Shown: positions 1-5,938 of the stretch, in pieces
Numbering within the stretch: the stretch's first letter is position 1
Layout of the letters: each line of letters starts with the position of its first letter
Assembly: GCA_007119075.1 (NCBI GenBank)
Contig: SKQJ01000315.1
Coordinates: forward strand, 1 to 6,975
DNA length: 6,975 bases
From: Bacteroidales bacterium
GTDB taxonomy: Bacteria > Bacteroidota > Bacteroidia > Bacteroidales > PUMT01
Direction: 5' to 3'
Translations under genes and position numbers: made by a program
Notes under the pieces: model-generated
The model's database searches: none
What the model saw: only the letters and a program-made list of their open reading frames with translations
What the model was told of the DNA's origin: nothing

Positions 1-401
1 GCATAGTAGGTCAGCTCGAACCTCACCTGGTCATTGCCTTTTCCGGTTGCTCCGTGGGATACATAACCTGCGTTCTCACGGGCGGCGACCTCGATCTGCC
101 GCTTCGCAATCACGGGGCGGGCGAGTGCTGTTCCCAGCAAATAGCGGTTTTCGTATACAGCGTTTGCCTTGATGGCGGGAAAAATATAACCGCTGACAAA
201 CTCTTCCTTTAGATCTTCAATGAATACTTTTGATGCACCGATACCGAGAGCCTTGTCCCTGGCCTCTTCCAGGTCATCGTCCTGTCCTACGTCGGCTATG
301 TATGCTATTACTTCATAACCTTCATCTATCAGCCATTTCAGAATTACCGAAGTATCCAGTCCGCCGCTGTAAGCCAGGACTATTTTCTTGTTTGCGTTCA
401 T
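1..401 (-). CDS. argG: Argininosuccinate synthase, N-terminal part (partial, cut by window edge)
   Basis: Cytoplasmic enzyme of arginine biosynthesis that joins citrulline and aspartate, with ATP cleaved to AMP and pyrophosphate, to give argininosuccinate. I translated 133 complete codons from ATG at 401-399; the rest lies beyond position 1 (the family is usually about 400 residues). Visible signatures are the PP-loop AYSGGLDTS at residues 10-18, which binds ATP, ADVGQ at 36-40, YLLGTALARP at 87-96, and SHGATGKGNDQVRFE at 115-129, a hallmark of the family. The frame is clean, with no stop or frameshift. The gene follows argR on the same strand after a 173-bp gap, so it may be read from the argR promoter or from its own; no clear ARG box or TAnnTTTG element was found directly upstream. 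No Shine-Dalgarno precedes the start. The family assignment is very secure. Confidence 0.97.
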   Translation of the reverse strand, partial: MNANKKIVLAYSGGLDTSVILKWLIDEGYEVIAYIADVGQDDDLEEARDKALGIGASKVFIEDLKEEFVSGYIFPAIKANAVYENRYLLGTALARPVIAKRQIEVAARENAGYVSHGATGKGNDQVRFELTYY

Positions 402-574
402 AATTGTTTCAGATGTTTAAAATATTACCGATTATTGTTAGTTTTCCGGGCAGGTGTGATATATAAAGGAGTTGGACAGGGGATTGTTCAGTAAATTTTT
501 CTCTTTTTGATCGCTGCCGGAACCCGGCTCATTTGATTTGTGCTCCTTGAGTTTATTTATGTGCCATCGGGCAG
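402..574. other. argR-argG intergenic gap
   Basis: A 173-bp gap between two co-directional arginine genes. It contains no credible ORF. A small hairpin is possible at 516-528 (GCCGG, loop AAC, CCGGC), but no T-run follows it on the minus strand, so it is not a classical intrinsic terminator for argR. In related bacteria other genes can sit between argR and argG; nothing here looks like the remnant of one. A separate argG promoter is possible but I cannot point to it. Confidence 0.5.
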
Positions 575-1045
575 TCAATTATTCAGGCTTGCAGGTATCT
601 CGCGAGTAAGCATGTTGTGAAGATCCTGCCTGCTGATCCCTTCTCTTGAGATGACAAGTATCGTATCATCACCGGCTATTGTTCCCAGTATTTCAAAAGC
701 CTTCAGGCTGTCAATCCTGAGGGCGATACCGCTGGCAAATCCGGGAAGCGTTTTTATTACGGCCATATTGGCGCTGTATTCTATTGAAAGGTATCCCTTG
801 TTTACAGCGCCTTTAATTTCATCACCGGTATAAATTTTCACTTCGTCGCCCGGCAGTGCATAAATATGGCCCCTTTCTTCGTCGGCTATTTTTCCGGCTT
901 TTAAAGCCTTAAGATCACGTGACAGGGTGGCCTGGGTGTAGCTGAAGCCCTTTTCATTAAGCATCGCCAGTAATTCCTCCTGGTTGCCTATCTTATGGTT
1001 TTTTATTAATTTGCTTATTTCCAGCAGCCGCTTTGTTCTGCTCAT
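575..1045 (-). CDS. argR: Arginine repressor ArgR
   Basis: Arginine-responsive transcription factor. In the known family, a trimer or hexamer with L-arginine bound at the C-terminal domain binds ARG boxes and represses arginine biosynthesis genes (in some bacteria it also activates catabolism). The protein has 156 residues, the normal family length. The N-terminal winged helix-turn-helix includes TQATLSRDLKAL at 37-48, with the Ser-Arg pair that contacts DNA in characterised homologues. The C-terminal half shows LPGFASGIALRID at 100-112 and GTIAGDDTILVI at 121-132, whose Asp126-Asp127 pair corresponds to the arginine-binding aspartates. The ATG at 1045 is preceded by an A-rich stretch without Shine-Dalgarno, as is usual in Bacteroidota. 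argG lies downstream on the same strand. Two ARG-box-like sites sit just upstream, pointing to autorepression. Confidence 0.97.
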   Translation of the reverse strand: MSRTKRLLEISKLIKNHKIGNQEELLAMLNEKGFSYTQATLSRDLKALKAGKIADEERGHIYALPGDEVKIYTGDEIKGAVNKGYLSIEYSANMAVIKTLPGFASGIALRIDSLKAFEILGTIAGDDTILVISREGISRQDLHNMLTREIPASLNN

Positions 1046-1077
1046 TGTTTGAATTATTTTGTTTGCTGAACCGGTTA

Positions 1078-1091
1078 TGCATATTTATACC
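1078..1091 (-). promoter_or_regulatory. Putative ARG box 1 (promoter-distal half of a pair)
   Basis: The plus-strand sequence TGCATATTTATACC is an imperfect palindrome that matches the known ARG-box core style (TGAAT, A/T-rich centre, ATTCA-like) at most positions. Its centre lies 21 bp from that of the second box, the spacing typical of two ARG boxes bound by one ArgR hexamer. It falls downstream of the presumed argR transcription start, in the leader region. Visible pattern; the function is inferred from position and family knowledge. Confidence 0.55.
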
Positions 1092-1098
1092 ATGCGAG

Positions 1099-1112
1099 TG
1101 CAAATATATGCA
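1099..1112 (-). promoter_or_regulatory. Putative ARG box 2 overlapping the argR -7 element
   Basis: TGCAAATATATGCA is a near-perfect palindrome (halves TGCAAAT and TGCATAT, one mismatch) with the A/T-rich core of an ARG box. It overlaps the TAnnTTTG promoter element on the minus strand, so a bound ArgR would block polymerase. With the box at 1078-1091 it gives a centre-to-centre distance of 21 bp, two turns of the helix. Confidence 0.6.
1101..1108 (-). promoter_or_regulatory. Putative argR promoter, Bacteroidota -7 element
   Basis: On the minus strand this reads TATATTTG, an exact match to the TAnnTTTG consensus of the Bacteroidota primary sigma factor. It lies about 55 bp upstream of the argR ATG, implying a leader of roughly 45-50 nt. 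A TTG-containing -33 candidate lies about 22 bp farther upstream, slightly longer than ideal. Its overlap with an ARG box supports it as the repressed promoter. Confidence 0.5.
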
Positions 1113-1162
1113 TTTTTTTTAAAAATTCAGCAATTTCCAAATAATATGCGATATTTATGTTG

Positions 1163-1216
1163 AAAAGAACCGCACCGGGATCCGCCAGCTCGATCAGCCG
1201 GGAAATCGTTTCCGGC
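1163..1216. repeat. Repeat unit 1 (54 bp)
   Basis: Full form. The upstream-hairpin loop is CGCCAGCTC, and the downstream hairpin is GCCGGGAAATCGTTTCCGGC at 1197-1216. It is followed by CATTGCA, unlike the AATAAA that follows the other two units. Confidence 0.9.
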
Positions 1217-1223
1217 CATTGCA

Positions 1224-1275
1224 AAAAGAACCGCACCGGGATCCGCCAGCTCGATCAGCCGGGAATCGTTCCGGC
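1224..1275. repeat. Repeat unit 2 (52 bp)
   Basis: Identical to unit 1 over the first part. The downstream hairpin is shortened to GCCGGGAATCGTTCCGGC: one A is lost from the left arm and one T from the right arm, so base pairing is kept. Followed by AATAAATGCA. Confidence 0.9.
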
Positions 1276-1288
1276 AATAAATGCATGG

Positions 1289-1340
1289 AAAAGAACGGCA
1301 CCGGGATCCGCCCCCGATCAGCCGGGAAATCGTTTCCGGC
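1289..1340. repeat. Repeat unit 3 (52 bp)
   Basis: Carries the full-length downstream hairpin of unit 1, but AGCT in the loop of the upstream hairpin is replaced by CC, giving GATCCGCCCCCGATC with the GATC/GATC stem intact. It also has GAACGGCA in place of GAACCGCA near its start. Followed by AATAAAAGCA. Confidence 0.88.
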
Positions 1341-1360
1341 AATAAAAGCAGCTGTGATGT

Positions 1361-1373
1361 GTTATATTATAAC
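1361..1373 (+). promoter_or_regulatory. 13-bp perfect palindrome upstream of the esterase gene
   Basis: GTTATATTATAAC is a perfect inverted repeat around a central T, 25 bp before the ATG at 1399. It is very A/T-rich and could be an operator or part of the promoter or leader. No TAnnTTTG element was found close by, so the promoter of the gene remains unplaced. Confidence 0.3.
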
Positions 1374-1398
1374 CGAAATTTTTAAAAACTAACTCGTA

Positions 1399-2730
1399 AT
1401 GTCAATGCACCTCTTCAAACTGATCTGTCTTTTGCCGGCCGTGGCATTTATACAATTATCGCTTGCGGCGGAATCAAACGGCGAGCTCGTCGATTATCTG
1501 TCTGAAAAAGCCGTACCGGTAAATGACATCGACGATCTCGACGAAATTATTCATGCAGCAGGCTCACGCCGGCTTGTATTGCTCGGAGAGTCGTCTCATG
1601 GCACGGCCGAATTCTACCGATGGCGGGCGGATATTACCAGAAGGCTTATTACCGAGAAAGGATTTTCCTTTATTGCTGTCGAAGGGGACTGGGCATCGAT
1701 TTACAGGCTTAACAAGTATGTCCTGGATCTTCCGGGAGCCGGATCCTCAGCCCGCAGAATCCTGCAGGGGTTTGACCGGTGGCCCGAATGGATGTGGGCA
1801 AACACCGAAATCGAGGAGCTGGCCGAGTGGCTTCGTGAATATAACAGCGACCTGCCTGCAGGTGAAAAAGTCGGCTTTTACGGGATGGACGTATACGGTC
1901 AGTGGGAGGCTATGGATGATCTGGTTGAATATGCAGGGGAACACCTTCCCGGCCATTTCGCCGAAATAAACCGGAATTTGGAATGTTTTGCCGCCTACGA
2001 CCGGGATGAATGGACTTATGCCCGGGCTGTAACCGGCAGGGGCCACCCCTCATGCGAACAAGGACTCGTGGAAGTGGTGGAAGTTTTGCAGGCAGAGTCT
2101 TCCCGGCTAAGGAAAATTGATGAAAAAGAATTCTTCCGTGCAAAACAAAACGCATGGGTAGTCAGGAATGCAGAGGATTTTTTCCGGCTCGCCGTTCTCG
2201 ACAACCAGGGTTCGTGGAACAGCCGGGCAACCCACATGTGGGAAACGGTGCAAAGACTTTTCAGGGAATACGGCGATGGTTCAAAAGGCATTGTCTGGGC
2301 CCACAACACCCATGTAGGGGATGCCGGGGCAACCACCATGCGTTATCAGGAGATGGTCAATATCGGCCTGCTCAGCCGCAGGGAACTTGGCCCCGGCCAG
2401 GTGTTCATAACGGGCTTCGGCACCCTCCACGGCAGAGTGAATGCCGGCAGCGGATGGGGTTCGGATATGCAGATAATGAGAATCCCCGAGGGAATGCAGG
2501 GCAGCTGGGAAGATCTGTCCGGTCAGGTCGGGCATGAGCGTTTCTTCCTTATATTTGATGAGGAAGACCGGAACCACCCGCTGTTAAACAGGTTTATAGG
2601 CCACAGGGCCATAGGGGTGGTATACAATCCGCGGCAGGAGTCGGGCAATTATGTCCCGTCAATACTTCCCCATCGCTATGATGCTTTTATTTTCATCAGG
2701 GAAACAGGGCCCCTGAGGCCCGTAAGGTAG
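1399..2730 (+). CDS. Secreted erythromycin esterase family hydrolase (EreA/EreB-like)
   Basis: A 443-residue member of the erythromycin esterase family (PF05139). Characterised members (EreA, EreB, EreC) hydrolyse the macrolide lactone, but most chromosomal members have no known substrate. Catalytic-type positions are present: LLGESSHG at 61-68 with Glu64 and His67, VEGDW at 94-98 with Glu95, and VWAHNTHVGDAG at 299-310 with His302 and His305. The Glu64-His67-Glu95 spacing equals that reported for EreB (E43, H46, E74). The motif WNSRATHMWE at 273-282 is also typical. Residues 1-24 form a signal peptide (hydrophobic stretch ending LSLAA), so the enzyme is probably periplasmic or secreted, whereas the known resistance esterases are cytoplasmic. 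ATG at 1399 is chosen because it starts the signal peptide; an ATG two codons later is an alternative. There is no Shine-Dalgarno. The gene stands alone, divergent from argR. Confidence 0.92.
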   Translation: MSMHLFKLICLLPAVAFIQLSLAAESNGELVDYLSEKAVPVNDIDDLDEIIHAAGSRRLVLLGESSHGTAEFYRWRADITRRLITEKGFSFIAVEGDWASIYRLNKYVLDLPGAGSSARRILQGFDRWPEWMWANTEIEELAEWLREYNSDLPAGEKVGFYGMDVYGQWEAMDDLVEYAGEHLPGHFAEINRNLECFAAYDRDEWTYARAVTGRGHPSCEQGLVEVVEVLQAESSRLRKIDEKEFFRAKQNAWVVRNAEDFFRLAVLDNQGSWNSRATHMWETVQRLFREYGDGSKGIVWAHNTHVGDAGATTMRYQEMVNIGLLSRRELGPGQVFITGFGTLHGRVNAGSGWGSDMQIMRIPEGMQGSWEDLSGQVGHERFFLIFDEEDRNHPLLNRFIGHRAIGVVYNPRQESGNYVPSILPHRYDAFIFIRETGPLRPVR

Positions 2731-2743
2731 GCGGCTCCCGGAG

Positions 2744-2761
2744 ATCCGGTCCGGACCGGAT
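2744..2761. terminator. Perfect 18-bp palindrome between convergent genes, possible bidirectional terminator
   Basis: ATCCGGTCCGGACCGGAT is its own reverse complement. As RNA it can form a 7-bp stem with a CCGG loop on either strand. It lies in the 66-bp gap between the stop of the esterase gene (2730) and the stop of the minus-strand DUF2459 gene (2797), where a shared terminator is expected. No clear T-tract follows on either side, so it is not a classical intrinsic terminator. Confidence 0.4.
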
Positions 2762-2796
2762 TATGAAGCCGGCCTCAAATCTTCAGGGCATCCATA

Positions 2797-3489
2797 TTAT
2801 TCTCTCAGATATTCCGAACCGGGAATCCTCTCCATCTGCCTGAAAACCTGGTTTGCATTAAGAACGCAGAAGCTCCGTATATCAAAGCCTGCCTCGATGA
2901 AACCCCGTGCCACCCATGTATTACAGGTATTGAAAACATGATATTTTCCCTCGGCAAGGAAAAAAAGATCGGATTCCCCGTGGATGGTGCTTGGCTGGAT
3001 GTCCCCCTGTTCATCGCGCATATAACTGTCAGAAACATACCTGGTGAGATCCCTGAACTGATCGCTGTTAAGGGGTATGCGAATAATCCTGGCATCCTGG
3101 CCATATGAACGGCGAAGGGGCAGGTTGAAGGGGTATACCAGCAAAACACTTTGAGTGGGAAACAACATGGACCTCAGAGCCAGACCAACGGGATCGCCTG
3201 TGGCCTGGTAGAATCTTTCGTCGCCCCAACCCACATCGACGAAATTCCGGTCTGTATAACGCTCAATTTCCGGCCAGATATCAGGATCGACATCCCTGGT
3301 ATGAAAAACTATGCCGGTATGCCACCGCTGCTGGACCACGAACACCTCGTAATCAGGATCATCAGTGAACTCTTCCTGTCCGTGGGCAGCTAGCCCCCCG
3401 GGTGAATACCCGCAGGAAATCACCAGCAAAAGCAGTAAAAGGGTAAAAGTGGAGTTAAATGAGATATTCAGAGATTTTTTTTTGATCAT
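2797..3489 (-). CDS. DUF2459 / TIGR02117-type lipoprotein
   Basis: A 230-residue protein resembling the DUF2459 family (PF09601), whose biochemical role is not established. Residues 1-26 are a lipoprotein signal: a basic start (MIKKK), a leucine-rich core and a lipobox VISC with Cys26 as the acylation site, so it should be membrane-anchored outside the cytoplasm. Family-like motifs are QRWHTGIVF at 54-62 (His57), VGWGDERFY at 86-94, and FNTCNTWVARG at 186-196 (Cys189). The conserved Cys and His suggest, as inference only, a papain/NlpC-like hydrolase. ATG at 3489 is the only start that includes the whole signal peptide, and there is no Shine-Dalgarno. The start codon region contains a run of nine A residues (codons AAA AAA AAA, after ATC). 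It lies 43 bp after the stop of the membrane protein gene and is probably the last gene of the operon. Confidence 0.82.
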   Translation of the reverse strand: MIKKKSLNISFNSTFTLLLLLLVISCGYSPGGLAAHGQEEFTDDPDYEVFVVQQRWHTGIVFHTRDVDPDIWPEIERYTDRNFVDVGWGDERFYQATGDPVGLALRSMLFPTQSVLLVYPFNLPLRRSYGQDARIIRIPLNSDQFRDLTRYVSDSYMRDEQGDIQPSTIHGESDLFFLAEGKYHVFNTCNTWVARGFIEAGFDIRSFCVLNANQVFRQMERIPGSEYLRE

Positions 3490-3516
3490 ATGCGATGTTT
3501 GTAGTTAACAACACAA

Positions 3517-3533
3517 ACACTGTGCGCCAGTGT
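3517..3533 (-). other. Small hairpin at the junction of two operon genes
   Basis: ACACTG and CAGTGT form a 6-bp stem around a five-base loop, touching the TGA stop codon (3535-3533) of the upstream gene on the minus strand. A U-containing but mixed tract (TTGTGTTGTT) follows on the RNA. It could mark partial termination, an mRNA processing site, or chance. Confidence 0.25.
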
Positions 3534-5914
3534 CACGTTCTTATTAAATTTGCTCCAAGCGTAAGGCCGTATGACATTGCAGCCAGGAGCATGACCCAGA
3601 AATAACCCGCTTCGACGGCAATTATTGTGGCAAGGGCCGTGCTGATGACCGAGAGACAGCCGTTTATGCCCCATGCCCATGGGGCAAGGGTGGTGTTTAT
3701 CCCCGAAAGTCTGCGAAGGCCAAGCGGAAAGGGCATGCCCATAAAAAATGCCGCGGGAGATATAAAAATTATGGACATGAATATCTTTAAGGGCAAGGGC
3801 AGGTTGATGGTAAGTCTAAGCAAGGGAACCAGAAATAAAATATATAAAAGAATAAATAATATTACGAGCGCCAGCACCTTCACCATGTATCTTCTTTCGG
3901 TACCAAGCCGGGAGGAGGCCAGGCTCCCGGCTCCCGAGCAGATAAGCATCCCGCTCAGAACGGCTGCGGCAGCATATATAGGATTTCCGAAATAAAGAAT
4001 GAATTGCTGTATCAGTATAATTTCCACAAACATAAAACCCAATCCTATTCCGCTGAAATGAAGCACAGTGTAGAGCTTGCCGCCGCCTTTCCACCCGATG
4101 GCAGCCAGCGGCAACAAAATAAGTATGACCGCTGCCAGGGCAATCTGAATAAAGGTCATCAGGACAATAAGGTAACCGATTTCCAGGAAGGGAACGGCCG
4201 ACTGCCCGAACATTTCCCGGAGCTTATTGTAGCGCTCAAGTTTCAGGTACTGTGAAAAATAGGGAACATTATCGGTTGCTGGCCTTATGTTGAAATCATA
4301 GTCCCGGTAAAATTCTTCTCTCTCGGTGGCAGACATGACAATGTCCATCAACATGAAGAATTCATCATCCTGCAACTTGTTATATTCTGCTCTTTCGCCG
4401 GGAGCGATATCGGGCAACAGGGCGGGATCAAAATACATGGCTTCGCAAAACTCCCTGATGCGCCGGGTTTCGGATGCAGTCAGAGGCGATTTTTTCAAGA
4501 CGAAGGTGATGGTGCCCCAGCCCCGCACGGCAGCAATATGATCTTGTACAGGGGCAGCGGAGTTTGCCTCGTGCGTTTCCACAAGGCTCGCAAGCAGCTT
4601 CAGCGTGTTCCGCGCCGGGTAGTCCATCCATGCAGTCACCGCTATCATCCCGTTTCCGGAAAGCCTGTGCCACATTTCGTCAAACGCCTCCAGGGTAAGT
4701 ACGAACTGCTCTTCCAGGGCATTGATTCCCGATGTGCCGCCAAATGACTCGGAGGTCGGCAGAACAATAAGATCATAAAGGCTGTCATCCCTCAGCAGGT
4801 AGCTGCGTGAATGGAGGCTGACAGGGGTGATGGCGGGAAGGTGATACATGGAATCGATCATCGGCGCCAGTTCGTTTTTCAGCAGCCCTGTTGCGATCCG
4901 GTTTTGCTCGACGGCCGTAACGGAAGGCACGCCCCTGGTAAGGGCATGGGCGGCAAACAGTCCGGTCCCCGCATCCAGAAGCAGCAGGCTTGAAGGGCGG
5001 CTGATGTGATATGGCAATGCATTTGTGGTATAATCAAGAAAATGCACCGTATCGTTCCTCATCCATTCCACTACCGGCCCGAACCAGTTGCCGTTGTTGA
5101 AGATCGCATCCCTTACCGGCACGGTTCCCGTGAATGTCAGACTCAGTCCCGGAGCGTACCTGAGTGAAGGTGACCTTACGACCTCCAGTTGTCCATAAGG
5201 GCTGCTTCTTTTTATCACCACTTCTGCATCCGGAAGATTCATCGCCATGGAAAGGCTTTTGTACTGTGACAAAGGCAGCAAGGGAGGCGAAAGTATCAGA
5301 AACAGAGGCAGGGCAAAAGCGGCGGCCAAAGGCAGGATGAATCGTTTCCTCAATCCGGCAGGGATGATGTAAATCCCTGAAATAACCGGAAAAAGGCCGA
5401 TTACCGAGGGCAGCTGCGCCGGGTAAAAAACCCAGAAGAGCACAAGCATAAGCAATCCGCCTATACCCGATCCCAGGAGGTCTGAAAAATAAAGAGACCC
5501 TATTTTTTCGGTATAATGGATATAAACAAGTCCAAGGGCGAGAGCTCCGAAAAAAAACGGGACAAAAAAGGAAAAGTAAGCCAGGAGCAGGCCGGGAACC
5601 TGACTGCGGTCCACAAATAGAAGATAGGAATCAAAAGTTCCCAGAACGTAAGGTGAAACGAGCATCAGCAGGCTCATTGACGCACCTGAAAGGATCATCA
5701 GCGAAGGCAGGGCTGATTCGATATTCCTTATAAACCATCTCCTGGCCAGTGCAAGCAATGTGCCGCTGGCGCCAAAACCCAGCAGAGCCACGGAAATTAC
5801 CATATAGGCAAAGTGACTCCACTGCAGAATGGAAAGCAGCTGCATAAGATTCAGCTGGAAAGCAATTACGGAAGCCGAGAGGAGTCCGACGCTCAGGTAT
5901 ATCCTTTTTGACAT
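3533..5914 (-). CDS. Polytopic membrane protein with spermidine-synthase-like SAM-binding domain
   Basis: About 793 residues. Roughly seven hydrophobic segments (residues 5-212) come first, then a soluble domain (about 228-570), then about six or seven more segments (576-788). The soluble domain has a spermidine-synthase/methyltransferase fold: LLLDAGTG at 311-318 is the glycine-rich SAM loop, VTAVEQN at 333-339 provides the acidic ribose-binding residue (Glu336), and YDLIVLPTSESFGG at 380-393 occupies the place where true aminopropyltransferases have YDxIxxD. The catalytic Asp is not at that site, so spermidine synthesis is doubtful. IRPATDNVPYFSQY at 543-556 and the membrane motif FSGIGLGFMFVEIILIQQF at 620-638 are typical of this fused class. 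The reading frame extends to TTG at 5917, but the adjacent ATG at 5914 is the likelier start. It lies 24 bp after the isoaspartyl methyltransferase gene, so co-transcription is likely. The function is unknown. Confidence 0.85.
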   Translation of the reverse strand: MSKRIYLSVGLLSASVIAFQLNLMQLLSILQWSHFAYMVISVALLGFGASGTLLALARRWFIRNIESALPSLMILSGASMSLLMLVSPYVLGTFDSYLLFVDRSQVPGLLLAYFSFFVPFFFGALALGLVYIHYTEKIGSLYFSDLLGSGIGGLLMLVLFWVFYPAQLPSVIGLFPVISGIYIIPAGLRKRFILPLAAAFALPLFLILSPPLLPLSQYKSLSMAMNLPDAEVVIKRSSPYGQLEVVRSPSLRYAPGLSLTFTGTVPVRDAIFNNGNWFGPVVEWMRNDTVHFLDYTTNALPYHISRPSSLLLLDAGTGLFAAHALTRGVPSVTAVEQNRIATGLLKNELAPMIDSMYHLPAITPVSLHSRSYLLRDDSLYDLIVLPTSESFGGTSGINALEEQFVLTLEAFDEMWHRLSGNGMIAVTAWMDYPARNTLKLLASLVETHEANSAAPVQDHIAAVRGWGTITFVLKKSPLTASETRRIREFCEAMYFDPALLPDIAPGERAEYNKLQDDEFFMLMDIVMSATEREEFYRDYDFNIRPATDNVPYFSQYLKLERYNKLREMFGQSAVPFLEIGYLIVLMTFIQIALAAVILILLPLAAIGWKGGGKLYTVLHFSGIGLGFMFVEIILIQQFILYFGNPIYAAAAVLSGMLICSGAGSLASSRLGTERRYMVKVLALVILFILLYILFLVPLLRLTINLPLPLKIFMSIIFISPAAFFMGMPFPLGLRRLSGINTTLAPWAWGINGCLSVISTALATIIAVEAGYFWVMLLAAMSYGLTLGANLIRT

Positions 5915-5938
5915 CAAAGCAGTTTTTCCGGGCGGGAA

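Larger units (their letters stand above)
1163..1340. repeat. Three-copy tandem array of a structured intergenic repeat
   Basis: Three units of 52-54 bp start at 1163, 1224 and 1289 (periods of 61 and 65 bp), separated by 7 and 13 bp of less conserved sequence. Each unit begins AAAAGAAC and contains ACCGGGATCCGCC, then CGATCA and a terminal inverted repeat. Two adjoining hairpins can be drawn in each: CCGG-GATC pairing with GATC-(AG)-CCGG, and GCCGG-(G)-AAA pairing with TTTCCGGC around a TCG loop. Differences between copies preserve both stems. The copies share no reading frame because the periods are not multiples of three, so they are not coding. The array lies between divergent argR and the esterase gene, and may lie in the leader of the esterase mRNA or act as a repetitive palindromic element. 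I do not recognise the family. Confidence 0.9.

Noticed and set aside
516..528. Intrinsic terminator after argR
   Set aside because: The stem is only 5 bp and is followed on the minus strand by AGCGATCAAAAA rather than a T-run.
1163..1340. CRISPR array
   Set aside because: There are only three imperfect units, with 7- and 13-bp separators that are far too short for spacers, and no cas genes nearby.
1127..1345. Short ORFs on both strands across the repeat array
   Set aside because: Repeat periods of 61 and 65 bp shift the frame between copies, so the encoded peptides do not repeat. The ORFs look like by-products of the repeats, with no family resemblance.
1399..2730. Acquired macrolide resistance gene
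   Set aside because: It belongs to the right family and has the catalytic residues, but it has a signal peptide and no mobile element or resistance gene beside it; family membership alone does not show resistance.
3533..5917. TTG at 5917 as start codon of the membrane protein
   Set aside because: An ATG follows immediately at 5914, and nothing upstream favours the rarer TTG.
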